A stretch of DNA of 64,000 nucleotides from Cryptomeria japonica (GCF_030272615.1 NC_081406.1:170571361-170635360), one strand, 5' to 3'; positions 38,288 through 50,599 are shown, numbered from the stretch's first letter. Numbers and translations are program-made. The notes: generated by a model not told the origin, from the letters alone.

Positions 38288-39751
38288 TGTAGTCACATAA
38301 ATCTGTCCATTTTAATTAAATGAATATTTGTTATTTATTTGATTAAAAATCCACAAGCCACCAGTTAATTAAATTAATATTTAATTAATTCACCTTCAAA
38401 CATTCTTCTATTAATTAAATAAATTATTCAATTTATTTTAATTAATTCATTAAACCAAAATCACAAATCAATTAAATGAATAAATCTTATTTATTCAATT
38501 TAAATCCCCCTTTTCCTCTTTTAAATAAATAATTAAAAATATTTATTTAAATAATTCACTCCCCCCACTTGCATTTTTTTACAAATGCAAGTTGCAACCA
38601 CAAGTTGAAATAAATTTATTTATTTTAATTTAAAATCCTATTTTCTCTTACACACCAAATCCACTTGCAATCCTAACCCCCTTTAGATTCTTCTAAACCC
38701 TTCCTAATTAGTCTAATCCATCCCCTAAATGATGTCACATTCCTAAGCAACTTGAAGTCACTTCTCAAAGACTCCAAAGTCTTTGAAAAGTATTCATCCA
38801 AAGTCTTTGAAGTCACTTCAACAATTTAACCTCTAAAGTCTTCCAAACCACTAATGGCTCTTACATGACCATTTATGGTTAAATCCACTTGCACCCATGG
38901 TTAGAGACTTTGACCCCTAACTCAACCCTCATGTTACCCACGTGTCTTCTCAAGTATCTATTGCTTTGACCATGGTTATCCTTTTAACCTTTGCACAAGA
39001 ATTTATCCATTGGATAAAAGTATTATCCTTTGGATAATAAATTTATTCACTCAACCCAACATTGACCTTAACTCCCAAGTTAACCCTCGGGTCATGTCAA
39101 GCATTTAATGCTTCTTCCCTCTCCTCTCAACCCATCTCATGTTGACACTTGTCATCCTGGGATTGGGTTGAAATCCCTCACATGGATTGAATATCATTCA
39201 ATCTTGACCCTTGTTGAGATTACTCAATCTCAACCATCCATTGCTCCATTTTTCTTATAAATAGAGCCTATTTCTTCAAAATCCAGATCCTGAAAACTTG
39301 TATGCATTTAATCTATAGTGAATTTTAGAGAGCATTTAGCATTTGCATTTACATTTACTCTTTTGGACTAAAATCAACACTAGATTAGATAATATCTCAT
39401 TTTTTAGCTTGTTCACATTTGCATAACATTTTAGATTAATCAATCATTTATCAATTTGAACCTCCATAAGGCATCCATAGTGCAAAAAGCTGCTGAGAGC
39501 TACATTAATTTGGAACTTGGAGAGGAAAGGAACAAGGAAGAAGAAGCTACCAGCATGGTAGAGAGTATATGAAGATGTTTAGTTACATTTTGTAGATTTA
39601 TTATGTTTTTTATCTATTTCATAGTGTCTTTCTTGATATGCTTGTTTAGGAAAGTGTTTTGCTTATAATTTCTAACACTAACAAATTGGCTTTCTTGTTG
39701 TTTGTGTTGTTTTGTTATCATGACTAACCTTCCCATTTTGCAGGAGCATCA
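38288..39751 (+). repeat. Gypsy LTR 'A' (1464 bp)
   Basis: Starts TGTAGTCACATAA and ends GGAGCATCA, followed by TTTGGTGAACCCGACATG, which has the position and look of a primer site. The first 300 bases are built on TTAATTAAAT words. TTATAAATAG at 39255-39264 is a plausible TATA box. The 3' LTR at 59312 is quite different, so no matching partner is in the window. Borders are inferred from end signals only. Confidence 0.7.
39255..39264 (+). promoter_or_regulatory. Putative TATA box in LTR A
   Basis: TTATAAATAG lies about 490 bp before the LTR end, where the retroelement transcript would start. Confidence 0.5.
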
Positions 39752-39753
39752 TT

Positions 39754-39769
39754 TGGTGAACCCGACATG
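39754..39769 (+). other. Putative primer binding site, unit A
   Basis: TGGTGAACCCGACATG starts two bases after the LTR end. It is not the initiator-Met type, and I cannot name the tRNA with confidence. Confidence 0.5.
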
Positions 39770-39824
39770 AATGCAACAACAATTTTTTTTTAACAAACTA
39801 ACTTTTTTGACTGTTTAGCTTGAC

Positions 39825-40095
39825 ACACAGGTCGCGCTTTAGTGCTTTTGTTCACGCTTTAGCGCTATTATTTTTGGTATTCTGGCGCTTTTATTTTTAC
39901 AATAGCACTATTGTCCAAGAATTAGCACTTTTGTTAATATTATGGTGCTATTGTTCATTAGTTAGCGCTTGTGTTTCTGTATTAGCGCTTTTGTATTGCT
40001 ACAAAAATCTTTTCTTTTAGCACTTTTGTCTATACTTTCGCGCGTTTGTGTTAAGTAGCGCTTTTGTTTTCACACAGAGTAGCGCTATTATAATA
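39825..40095 (+). repeat. Interspersed AGCGCTTTTGT motif array in leader of unit A
   Basis: Roughly a dozen copies of a short word, from TAGCGCTTTTGT to variants like TAGCACTTTTGT and TAGCGCTATTAT, spaced 15-35 bases apart between primer site and gag. It may be a degenerate tandem repeat. Confidence 0.7.
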
Positions 40096-41508
40096 GAACG
40101 TTGTAAAAAAGGCCTTGTAACCATAATTTTTCTTAGGCTTGTGGAAACCCACCATATGTTCGGAATTTACTAATTTTCGTTTCATGTGTAGGTTTAAACT
40201 AACTCTTTTTGTTGTTTAAAGTCAAAATTTTCATTTGGTGCTCTAAAACTTACAAAACAATTTTTATTTTTATTTTTTCATACAAATTAAAAACAAAACT
40301 CATACACTCCATTTTGGTGCTTAAAATCAATCAAAATCTTCATTTGGTGCTCTAAAATTCACAACACAATTTTGTTTCTTGCAAGTTAGGAAACACTTTA
40401 TTTTGGTGCTTAAAAGAAGACAAACAAATCTCATTTCTTGCATCAAACTTAAGGAAATTCACAATCAACACTTCAATTTTTGTCCAAATAAAAAGAACAA
40501 TCAACTTGTCTCATTTTACGATTTACTTCATGCATACGTGTTTCGATTTCAATTGACTAGGATTTCAAATTCCTAGTTTACTCAAACATATTGCCTTTGA
40601 AGTTAAAAAGAACATCATGGTTGTTGGAGCAACATCTCCAATTAGATAGAACATCATTGCAATGACAAGTTAAAAAGAACAAGTGTATTTTGTGTTTGGC
40701 ACACTTGTACAAAAGAGTTTGTCGAGTGGTCCTACTTCTAACACACACTATCCTCTCCTTTGGTTCTTGTGGTCCTAGGTGCAAGAGAAAAGTGTTAGTA
40801 ACACTCAAGTTTTTTTTTTTAAGAGAGGTCTGCCAAGAGATCGATCACTCTTGGGAATGACCTCACGCAATAAAACCTTCAAGCCACTATAGAAATCAAG
40901 TGAGAGTGAAAGCTATAGCCTTGGGTATAGTTGTTCCTATAGTGTAACTTGCCGAAAGAACAAATGGGCCCCACCACAAGTTACAAGGATCTTAAGTGAG
41001 TCATTGCATAATGAACTTATGTCTAAAAACATCAAAAATTACTAAACACCTTTAAGTAGTAGCCCACCTGTTCTATTGATTGAGGATGTTTGTGAGAAGT
41101 TCAGTGTAAGAGCATAGATGGTTTTTCTCCCAAGATACTCACCATACATATTTCCTTGAGTAGAAACATAGCTTTTTGAAAGGTTACTTGTAGCCTGATA
41201 AAAGTGGTGACTCCCCCATCATAGGGATCATCTATTTGATATGCTCGTGCAAGACTTAGTATATCACATCCTTACCTGCCACAACAGGATTCATAAGGTA
41301 TGTAGTACCAAAGTTGATGAAATATCAAGATGGCTGAAATTATCGCAACTGGCCATTTGACCTTAGGGATAAAGAGTGTTTGAAGTGTCTTCATTTTGTG
41401 TCAGACCAATACAAATTGAGTTGACTTCAAGATTTGGAAAAACACCTAAAATACATTTGAAGGAAAGGGTCATAATAGACTAAAGATTGGGTTGATCTAG
41501 ACCCACAC

Positions 41509-42052
41509 TTGTGCCTTTTGAGGCAACATTCTTGTGTTTGTGTGCTTCCTTTGTTTTCTTGTCAAAGAAAAATAAAAAATCAGTTCCAAAAACAAGTATT
41601 CATCCAACATAAACATTTTCAAAATACCAACAAAAGATCAAAAACAAAGGGCAAGAGTATCAAACTATATGACCATTCTTCACATCCTAAAAAAGAAGAA
41701 TCTTCATCAACATGTCAACTTGAAGAGAAGACCATTGAGCTCAAAGGCTTTAATCAAAAGGAGGAAGTTTTTCTATCTTAATAGACAAATCTTTGTCTCT
41801 CATAGAGCCTTCTTATGTCACATGCGTCTTTATCTTCAAGGGAAATCAAATGAATTTGATCAAGAGTCATTGAACCACAGAGTTTTTATGCAATATCGAG
41901 CTTTGAGTTATCACAAAAACAAAGGAGGCAATATCAACCCTGACTTCTTTCTAGACATTTGTATCACATATAACATAGCTCGGGAAGAACCACCAACCCT
42001 CAAGAGGGAAGAAGAAGAGTTTGTTCCTTATGTAACACGAAGTTTCTATTGA
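41509..42052 (+). pseudogene. Possible leader reading frame upstream of gag
   Basis: Two overlapping open frames (41509-41781 and 41669-42052) lie between leader and gag. Taken as one frame with a shift near 41780, they give a lysine/glutamate-rich, non-repetitive protein of about 180 residues ending EEEEFVPYVTRSFY. Some Tat-like gypsy elements carry an extra ORF before gag. I recognise no domain here, and chance cannot be excluded. Confidence 0.3.
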
Positions 42053-42489
42053 AGTTAAACATTTCATCCATTATCTCATTTGCGCACAATCAATCCATTT
42101 CAACTCTCAAAACATCAGGAGGTTTTTGTCCTAAGTTCTCTTTAGGTATTGCTTGAATCAAACACAATACATCACTTTTTAGAGTGTCTTGACATCTAGG
42201 ATAAACTCATCCTAAAGAGGCATTTTTACTCGGGTTAAAACTAGTCTTTGAGTGAATCCTCTCATTACTAGGTAGTTGAATCTGTAACACATCTCAGATC
42301 CCTCTAAACCTTATCACGCCAAACATTGTCAATCAAACACAACAAAGCAATTCAAGAAAGAACTTTGGTAATATTTACCTTTAGTGCTAGAGATTCATAT
42401 GCAAAAAACCCCACCAAACATAAATCTCTCATTTCATCAACAACTCGTCATCATTTTCACCCAACTTCAAAAAACAACTTGTGAACAAA

Positions 42490-42607
42490 ATGGCTCATAC
42501 TAGATCAAGAACTAGACAAATGGAAATTGAGGAAGAAGAGGAGGAAAACATCAATGAATTCCAAGAAGCCCTTGGAGGAAACATCAATGATGAAAGGGCG
42601 TGTGCAC
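42490..42607 (+). pseudogene. Gag of gypsy unit A, 5' fragment
   Basis: ATG at 42490 opens MAHTRSRTRQMEIEEEEEEN and reads on to the TGTGCAC target site at 42601-42607, where a DNA transposon splits the gene. The basic-then-acidic start resembles the gag start of unit B at 62683 (METRLQKSRRE-type). The rest of gag continues after 51926, in a different frame relative to this fragment. Confidence 0.7.
42601..42607. repeat. Target-site duplication, left
   Basis: TGTGCAC directly flanks the left terminal inverted repeat of the DNA transposon. The same seven bases occur at 51920-51926. The core GTGCAC is palindromic, so the exact length (6 to 9) is slightly uncertain. Confidence 0.75.
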
Positions 42608-42630
42608 AACGATGGTGGTCAGAAAAGTGG
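42608..42630 (+). repeat. Terminal inverted repeat, left
   Basis: Matches the reverse complement of 51897-51919 at 19 of 23 positions, with core GATGGTGGTCA. Confidence 0.8.
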
Positions 42631-42662
42631 ACACCACCCAAAAAAAACTTGGAAAAATAGGT

Positions 42663-42867
42663 AGCGCGTACGCAGTTTTAAAATTTCAAATTTCCACGTA
42701 CGCACTTAGGTTTGTTCTTCTTGGGCCTAGAAAAGGTAGCGCATACGCGCTGAGTTTAGGAAACTAAGCACGTGCGCACTACGCCTAGGAAAATTAGCGC
42801 GTACGCGCTGCTTATAGGAAAATGAGCGCGTACGCGCTAATAATCCTAGTAAAACCGTATATGCGGT
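42663..42867. promoter_or_regulatory. Subterminal palindromic motif cluster, left (7 copies)
   Basis: Fourteen-base sites at 42663, 42693-42706, 42738, 42767, 42796, 42825 and 42854. Those at 42796 and 42825 are the perfect palindrome AGCGCGTACGCGCT; the others are 1-5 changes away (for example AGCGCATACGCGCT). Spacing is about 29-45 bases. Such clusters next to transposon ends are typical transposase binding sites. They also lie just upstream of the plus-strand gene. Confidence 0.8.
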
Positions 42868-42993
42868 GCCTGATAAAAAAGTTTTTAAAAACAACTGGGT
42901 CCTCATTTACTTGAAAAGCACATTTTTTATTTTGTTTTTTTTCCATTTTCTAACCTAAACCGCGAACAGGGTGCTAAATTTGTCCTCCAGGCT

Positions 42994-45618
42994 ATGGATC
43001 AAGGTTAGTTTTTGTTTATTTTTGTCTTTCTTTCTGGTTTATGCAATTTGTTTTACATTTTGAATTTAATTTCATTAATTTTGATTAGGTTTTTTCATTT
43101 TTTGTTTCAAAAACCAGATTCTTCTAATCCAGAACAAGAGCAACCAAATGTACCTCCTGAAAACCCACAAGAACAACCAAATGCACCTCCTGAAAACATA
43201 CAAGAACAACCCCCAATTCCTCCTTTTGACCGCACAGCCGAAACACAGGAAGAATTAATTAATCAGTTAGAGCAAAATACATCCAAAATCAATAGACTGA
43301 TTGTAAAATTGAAAACTTTTGAACTTGACCATCATCAATCCCTTGCCACTAGCCTAGAAACATTAGCTAGTGGTGCCATAGTTGTTTCCATAGAAATTAC
43401 CAAATGGGGAAGCTTTAAGGATAGGTGTCGTCAATTCTTTGCCAATGGGCTATCATACGATGGAGTTAAAAACAAAAATATTTCTAAACAACAAATATGT
43501 GCCCTTTTTGTTGACCCCAAAACTGGTCAGTCATTACCTCCTAATGCAAAGAGGTTTCCCATACATTGGTGTACCAATGTGCAGATGAAGAATTTTTTTT
43601 GGCAGAGGTGGTGGATGGTCTTTGACGATCCACCTTGTAATAATTATGAGGTGCCATTATATTTTTTGAGAAAAATATATTGTGAGTTTGTGCTCAATGT
43701 GCGCCCAAATTATTTTGACATGAGAGAGTTTCATGGTAGAGGTGGTGGCTCTGCCCAAGATAGACCTGGAGCCCGTAGGCAATTAGCCGCGGAGAGTCGC
43801 CGCCCCCTAGCACCCAAACCCAAGGTGCATTAGGTTGTCCCATTAGAGCTAAAAGAGTTGATGGAGCTACAAACTCTTTAGGTGGCCACAACATTGACTG
43901 GTACCATCATCCAGCATGGGACATCATTAGAACACCCTATTGTATTGAATGATGAGCCGTTAGAGGGCAACAGAGAGCCCATCGAGAATATGTGTGTCAG
44001 TTGCTCAAGGATATGCTCGGGGATAGATGATGCAGCCAGTACAGATGGATACTCATATCATCTATGCATGATTTGCGATTGTAGATATCAAGCTCACACG
44101 GTTGAGGATGTCACGTTGATAGATGAGTTGATGGACATGGTGTTTGTCCATGAGCCACAGACACAGGTGTGTTGATTTGAATTCATAACATTTTATTTAT
44201 TAGTCACTTTAATTTTGTAATTACATAAATGAATTTTCATTTATACATCAATTTAAATTGAGATAAATAATATGCATTTCAGGATGCAGCAGCAGTATCC
44301 CATACACCTCCCCCAGTTACCACAGCTGCAACTTCGACGCCTAAGGTATAAATTTTGTAACATGTTAAAATAGAATAGTACACTTTGAATTCAAAAAAAT
44401 ACAAGATATACTAACTATCTTTAATGCTTGGTCCAATTTCTGGTTTGTAGGTGTTGACAGGGGACGAAATGTCCCAGATTGATGACATCACGCTGTCGAC
44501 AATCGATTTTGGCCTACAAGGCTATACGGTATCATATTTTGTACAACTCTTTTTATGTATTGTTTTGATGGAATATGCAAGTCATTTCATTTTAGATTTT
44601 TAAAATTATGTTTACTTTATTATCTATACTAATATCTCATGTTAATTTTTTGTTTTTAGGGCACCCCCTCCTCGTCTAGGGCTCGTCCGAAGAAAAAGAA
44701 TATCTCGAAGATGCCAAAACATGTGAAGAAGGTAATTGAACACATTTTTAGTTGTACAATTGTTTGAAAATTTTGAAATCAAGTATTAGTTGGGGTTTGT
44801 AGATTGATTAGTGTTTTTTGTCTATTTTACATGTACAACAGCCATTGAGCTTTGTGGATATGTTGAATGCACCTGATTCGCCCGTGAATCAAGAGAGGGT
44901 GGAGGTATGTATCTCTACTTTGTTTTCTTGATTTCATGATTATATGCACGCGTACATGTGAACTTGTGATATATTATAATCTTATATTTTTTTCATACAA
45001 GAAATATACATACCTATTTCCTCAATGGCGAACCTTCCTCCTTGCACTGGAGAAGCATATCAGGATCCGGTACACTTTTGTTTGATATGTAAAATTAATT
45101 GTTTTCAACCTTCAATACTTATCATTATATTAATTGTATTTAATCTTTGTACATTTTTTTTATAGGTAATAGCGATCGTTTCTACATCGATGGTGAGCTA
45201 TCTTCAGTCCATTGGAGAAGCATCTGAGGTACAGGTACGTCATTGTTCTCTATGTTATAGCTTTTAAGTGTTTTTGATATATTTATGTTAGTACATTGTA
45301 TTAATTGTACATTTAATCTACAATAGACTCCTTTGCGGTACGGCCATAATGTGGATCCATTTAAGTATGTCTTTAAGAAAACTCCTAAGAGTGACAAGGA
45401 GAGGAGAGCGAAGACATTAGCTCTTGGATCAGCAGATGAGGTAATCTACATTTCAATTGCAAAGGAATTAAAGTTAAATGCATAGTTATGATGTTAATTG
45501 TGAACTATTTTCTACAAAAGAATTCTAACTTGGCTTTTGAATTGTGGTTTTGCAGCCATCTATAGAGCCATGTACTGCACCGAAGAGGCTTGATTTTGAT
45601 GATCCACCAGAAGTTTAG
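42994..45618 (+). pseudogene. Ten-exon companion gene of the DNA transposon (product unknown)
   Basis: Exons with GT...AG introns: 42994-43003, 43118-44166, 44283-44345, 44451-44528, 44660-44731, 44842-44904, 45002-45069, 45166-45234, 45327-45440, 45556-45618. Introns are 92-131 bp. After the first, they are phase 0, except that exon 7 (68 bases) needs a one-base correction. The product, about 550 residues, begins MDQDSSNPEQEQPN, has a Pro/Gln/Glu-rich start, a helical segment (residues about 45-80), and a Trp/Cys-containing core (WCTNVQMKNFFWQRWW, ICDCRYQ). It then turns Ser/Pro/Lys-rich (GTPSSSRARPKKKN). Two in-frame TAG codons (43831, 43879) break exon 2. I recognise no family. A DNA-binding helper protein is the natural guess by analogy with two-gene transposons. 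Confidence 0.65.
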
Positions 45619-45786
45619 GATCATATAGTGTTAGTTTTGGTCATAGAATGACCAATACATGTAGATATATTCTACATTTTTATTGTATATCTATTTGGAC
45701 ATGGCATATGCCACATTTTTGTAATACTTGTATTGACTTGGCAGACATGCCTTTTTTTATATATATAAATATCGATATTTGATCCA

Positions 45787-45792
45787 ATAAAT
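45787..45792 (+). terminator. Possible polyadenylation signal of companion gene
   Basis: AATAAA about 170 bp after the stop codon at 45618, in AT-rich sequence. Confidence 0.4.
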
Positions 45793-45800
45793 GTGTAATG

Positions 45801-46092
45801 AGTTCATTATTTTGTATTCGTTGTATTTTGTGGTTGTCCTTTTATAAATTTAAATGAATATTTGCATATGTAATCAACAATATGAATATAAACAACAAAA
45901 ATATATGATATAAAGCATTGCAATCGTGGAATATGATTTGATAAAATTTCTAAAATGTTGAATTAACCCTACAAAACTCCTTGTATTCAGTTCATTATTG
46001 TGTATTCGTTGTATTTGGTGGCTGCCCTTTTAAAAATTTAAATGAATATTTGCATATGTAATTAACAATATGAATATAAACAACAAAAATCA
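45801..46092. repeat. Direct repeat of about 100 bp in the 3' flank
   Basis: The block starting AGTTCATTATTTTGTATTCG at 45801 recurs with a few changes at 45989 (AGTTCATTATTGTGTATTCG), an offset of 188 bp. Both copies run through AACAATATGAATATAAAC. Confidence 0.85.
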
Positions 46093-46584
46093 ACAATATG
46101 AATTTAAACAACAATGTGTTTGGTGCGAGAGCACCCTCACGCTCACAATGGTCAAATTTTATTCCTTGTGTGCACAAACTGACGTCGTGAGCGCGTCTGG
46201 GTGGGTAGGTTTATGCTAGGCATGCCCCTATCATGCATCCCAAAGCACCAGAACGTCGAGAGTCATACCCTACCAGTGTGATCTCTCAAGTGCCTTAAGT
46301 CCAAAAAATTGTCAAAATTTGACGGACTATTTCTTCCGATCCACGACACATACGGTTGATCTGTTTGATCCCGTGGGGTTGCGTGAGGCTCCTCTACAAT
46401 GACCTATCTCGGTTTTCAATGACTTGGAGCCATTTTCAATTAGTATCATTTTTTCGCCTGCTCAAAAAACCAAAATGAACCAAAAAGAATACTAGCAAAA
46501 AGAATACTAGCAAAAACATTAACTCAAAAAATCACCTAAATCCACTAGGTCGGATACATAGTCAAAATCCACTGATGTCTCCAT
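46093..46584. other. Spacer between the convergent transposon genes
   Basis: No reading frame of note. A moderately GC-richer patch (46120-46410) lacks recognisable motifs. It lies past the 3' ends of both genes, so it probably holds their 3' untranslated regions. Confidence 0.5.
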
Positions 46585-48952
46585 CTAGCTCAATTGTAGT
46601 GCTTTGGGAATTTGATATGAATTAATGGGAACCAACGGTCTACAAGACCATTTGTCAACCCACTCTTCTGATTCACATTCTTCCCACAAACAATACATGC
46701 ATAAAGAGCAAAAACATACCATCTGTCTCGTATAAATTACCAGTGAACTTGAATTTGAACTCATAAATGAGTGCATGCCACTCGATCCTGCAACTGTACA
46801 ACAATCTAGATAGTTTTCAATGTTAGATTCAGTAATCAACCAAAAATATCTACGAACCAATGACGTACCTGGATTACCTAGACCCATCATAGACTTACAC
46901 CATCGCACAATTGTTTCTACATCTACCAACTCAGCACCACCTTCGTACTTCAATTCTTCCTTGGCTAGGGCTCTTTTCACACATGCTCCTGCACCATCGT
47001 GCTCTCCCTTACCATGTCCAACCTCAGTGAAATTCTAAAAATGTTGTACACCGCTTGTCACATGCATCCTTGTCAGCCAATAAAACATCCTTGCATTCTT
47101 GAATTGTGTAGTGCAATTATCTGACCATATTAAGTGTCGGTTGTATCATATGTTCCTTTCCCTTAAACTATCATAGAAAACTTTAAAGCATCCTTGTACA
47201 AACTCTGATGAATGAGTACGATCATCACTTATGTAGAAGTGATACTCTCTTACAACCTTTCTATCCTCCTCTATGCTATCATCTGCATGCATGAATGCTA
47301 TGTGTACAAAAATAGAACCTTGTGTAGAGTGATAATACATGGATTGCACTTCATTTTGAGGTTGTAGTGTATAATTTTCAGCGAAATCAACGATAGAGAC
47401 AATGGTGCCAAGAGGAAATGTGTCCTTACACAACTTGAATTGCTCATCTAACTATCGATCTCTATGTGTATGCATCATGTACTCATAAACTAGTTTCTCT
47501 TGAAACATTTTCATAAATTGAGCTACACATATATCATTTTTCACTAGCTCACATCTCTTCAAATATTTTCCATCTTTAACTCCATATGTGACTGTCTTGT
47601 ATTTTCCAAAAGAAACTAGTTTCATACCAATTTCATGTGTGCTCTCCAAATGTATGCATCTTGGTAAATGTGGCAAACCACCACATATAGCACAAGAACC
47701 TTCCAAACAAAGCATCTTATAATAAATGCAACCATCATGTCTATTACATAACACACTTGAAATAAATTCTCTTGCTGACTTAAGAGGTGCTTGTATATTA
47801 CATTCCTGCAAAACATCGTTAGTGTGCAAAGTAGAACAAATATGATGAAAAATATCATAATGCATGGAAAATTCAATATGCATCCTACAACAACACGTGG
47901 TGCATACATGATTAATCTTAATATAAAAAGGTTTTGCCATTTCAAAAAATCTTTGAGAAATTTTTATTTGAGGAAACTTTTGAAGGAATCTTTCATAAAA
48001 TTTAGTTTGAGTCATATCCAAATAGTGTTTCGCATGTGGCTCACGATTTTTAGACCCAATTCGCCTTCTAACAACATCTCTTTGGTTGGGTGATACTCTT
48101 GTGTTGTCATGCCAAAAATTTTCAATTAATGTTTTTAGTGCATCTACAACAACCTTGTCTTTGCATGGTAGTCTACCCAAGAATGCCCAAAGAGAATTAT
48201 TGTTAGGTCCCTCTATTTGTTCTCGCCTCTTTAATGCTTTACTTAATGTTGTTCTACTAAAGTTCAATGACTTACTTGTTTTGCTTATCAAACAATCTTT
48301 TTTTATTTTCTTGTTCATTATGGTTGATGTAATGACATGTCGAGTAGCATTAGAATCTTTACTACGTGATTTTGAACCAATAGATTGATATGCATCAAAT
48401 AGATTTCTGACAATAGTTCTTTCACTATTACTTTTAGATGATCTTAGGCCTAGAATTTTCATTGTCTCTATAAAATTCAAATTTTTAATCATTTCAATAA
48501 TTAATTTACATCTTACGGTTTGATTTAAGTTTTTTAAATAGTTTTGCCATATTCTTTTAACCATTCTCCTACAAGTTCGTTCATTCATTTTATTGGGCAT
48601 TGACTTCAATATATTCTCATCAATATCAATTAGATACCTTTGGTTTCCTACGAATGATTCTAGGAGGTGTTAACATCGGTGCATTATGTACATTCAATTC
48701 ATCAAGTAGAGAAGGTGCAATATATTCATCATTTAATTGATTATTCAATGCAGCATTTTCTTCAATTGCATTAGGTTCAAACGGTAAATTATCAAATGTT
48801 TCTTCTTCAATTGCATTAGGTGCATTATATTCATTTGGTAAATCGAATTGAGATGTTGAGGTTGGCATACCTTCTTCTCCCATTGTTCTTATGTCACGCA
48901 ATTTCTTCATACGCTGCCTTTGTCTTTCCTTTTGAGCCTCTCGTTCTTCCAT
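46585..48952 (-). pseudogene. DDE-like transposase of the DNA transposon, decayed
   Basis: Read from 48952 downward. The first frame (MEEREAQKERQRQRMKKL..., 108 residues) is basic, then Asn/Glu-rich. It shifts frame near 48630 into a 385-residue frame, then continues in that frame to 46585 through three stops: TAG 47452-47454, TGA 47146-47148, TAG 47035-47037. Blocks in order: a cysteine/histidine stretch (CTTCCCRMHIEF, later CAICGGLPHLPRC) resembling a zinc-binding insert; VDFAENY; IWSDNCTTQFKN; and GHGKGEHDGAGACVKRAL. The first two would carry the catalytic aspartates. This block order recalls uncharacterised transposase-like proteins common in animals (from memory, not a search). About 790 codons in all; not active as it stands. 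Confidence 0.75.
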
Positions 48953-49310
48953 CGTTCCTCACTTGTTCCTTCCCATGGTTGAGATCGGTTGACCTAAATA
49001 GAATCATATTACATATATATGTAAAGAAAAGTTCAAAAATAAATAAATAACCATAAGTATGAATCTTATCACTATTTTTTGGAATCAAACTATTAAATAA
49101 TCACAATTTAATCATTTGAAACCATGCAAAAACAAAAAACTAATAAAAACAACAATTCAATCATTTGAAATCATGCAAAAAAAAAAAATTCACTTACTTT
49201 TATGTATACAACAATGATAGAAGTGCAGACATAGTTCCAGTGGGGCCTTCAATGACCTCAAAAACTTATTTTGAGGTCGTTGAGGCTCTTGGGCAACTAA
49301 AACTATGTCT
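48953..49310. other. Upstream region of the transposase gene
   Basis: AT-rich DNA between the transposase start and the right subterminal motifs, presumably its promoter on the minus strand. No clear TATA box is singled out. Confidence 0.4.
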
Positions 49311-49524
49311 ATAAACCGCGTACGCACTACATTGATAACCACGTACGCGTTGCTAGGCCATAAAATGTTGGTAAGCCCAACGGTATTCTTGGCTGATAAG
49401 TAGCGCATACATGCTACTAAGCCTAAAAATGTTATCTTAGGGTATCGAATAATGGGAATAGTACTGCTTATGAGTAATAAGTACCGCGTACGTGCTACTA
49501 AGCCTTAAAAAAGTTATGGAAGGG

Positions 49525-50040
49525 GTATGGAGGAAGGGAGAAGGAGAGAGGGAGAGAAGAGGGGGGGAAGGTAGAGAGAGGGAGAGGGGAGGGGAGAGGG
49601 AGAGAGAGGGAGAGAGGGAGAGGGAGAGGAGAGGTGAGAGGGAGAGAGAGGGAGAGGAAGAGAGAGGGAGAGGAGAGGGGAGAGGGAGAGAGAGGGAGAG
49701 GAAGAGAGAGGGAGAGGAGAGGGGAGAGGGAGAGAGAGGGAGAGGAGAGGGGAGAGGGAGAGAGGGAGAGAACATCGGGGGAAGGGAGAGGTAGAGGGAG
49801 GGAGAGAGGGAGAGAAGAGAGGGGAGGGAAGGGGGAGAGGGAGGGAGAGGGAGAGAGAGGGAGGGAGAGGGGGAGAGAGGGAGAGGGAGAGAGGGAGAGG
49901 AGAGGGGAGAGGGAGAGAGAGGGAGAGGAGAGGGAGAGAGGGAGAGAACATGGGGGGAAGGGAGAGGTAGAGGGAGGGAGAGAGGGAGAGAAGAGGGGGG
50001 AGGGAAGGGAGAGAGAGAGAGAGAGGGAGAGAGGGAGAGG

Positions 50041-50088
<48 letters not shown>

Positions 50089-50090
50089 AG

Positions 50091-50161
<71 letters not shown>

Positions 50162-50302
50162 GGGAGAGGGAGAGGAGAGGGGAGAGGGAGAGAGGGAGAG
50201 AACATGGGGGGAAGGGAGAGGTAGAGGGAGGGAGAGAGGGAGAGAAGAGGGGGGAGGGAAGGTAGAGAGAGGGAGAGAGGGAAGGAGGGAGGGAGAGAGA
50301 GG

Positions 50303-50333
<31 letters not shown>

Positions 50334-50560
50334 GAGGGAGAGAGAGAGGGAGAGGAGAGGGGAGAGGTAGAGAGAGGGGGGAGGGAAGGTAGAGAGAGGG
50401 AGAGAGGGAAGGAGGAAAGAGAGAGAAGGAGGGAGAGGAGAGAGGAGAGAGAGAGGGAGGAGAGAGAGAGAGAGAGAGGGTGGGAGAGGGAGAGAGAGGA
50501 GAGGAGAGGGGAGAGAGAGAGAGAGGGGGAGAGGGGGAGAGAGAGAGAGGGAGGGAGAGG

Positions 50561-50599
<39 letters not shown>

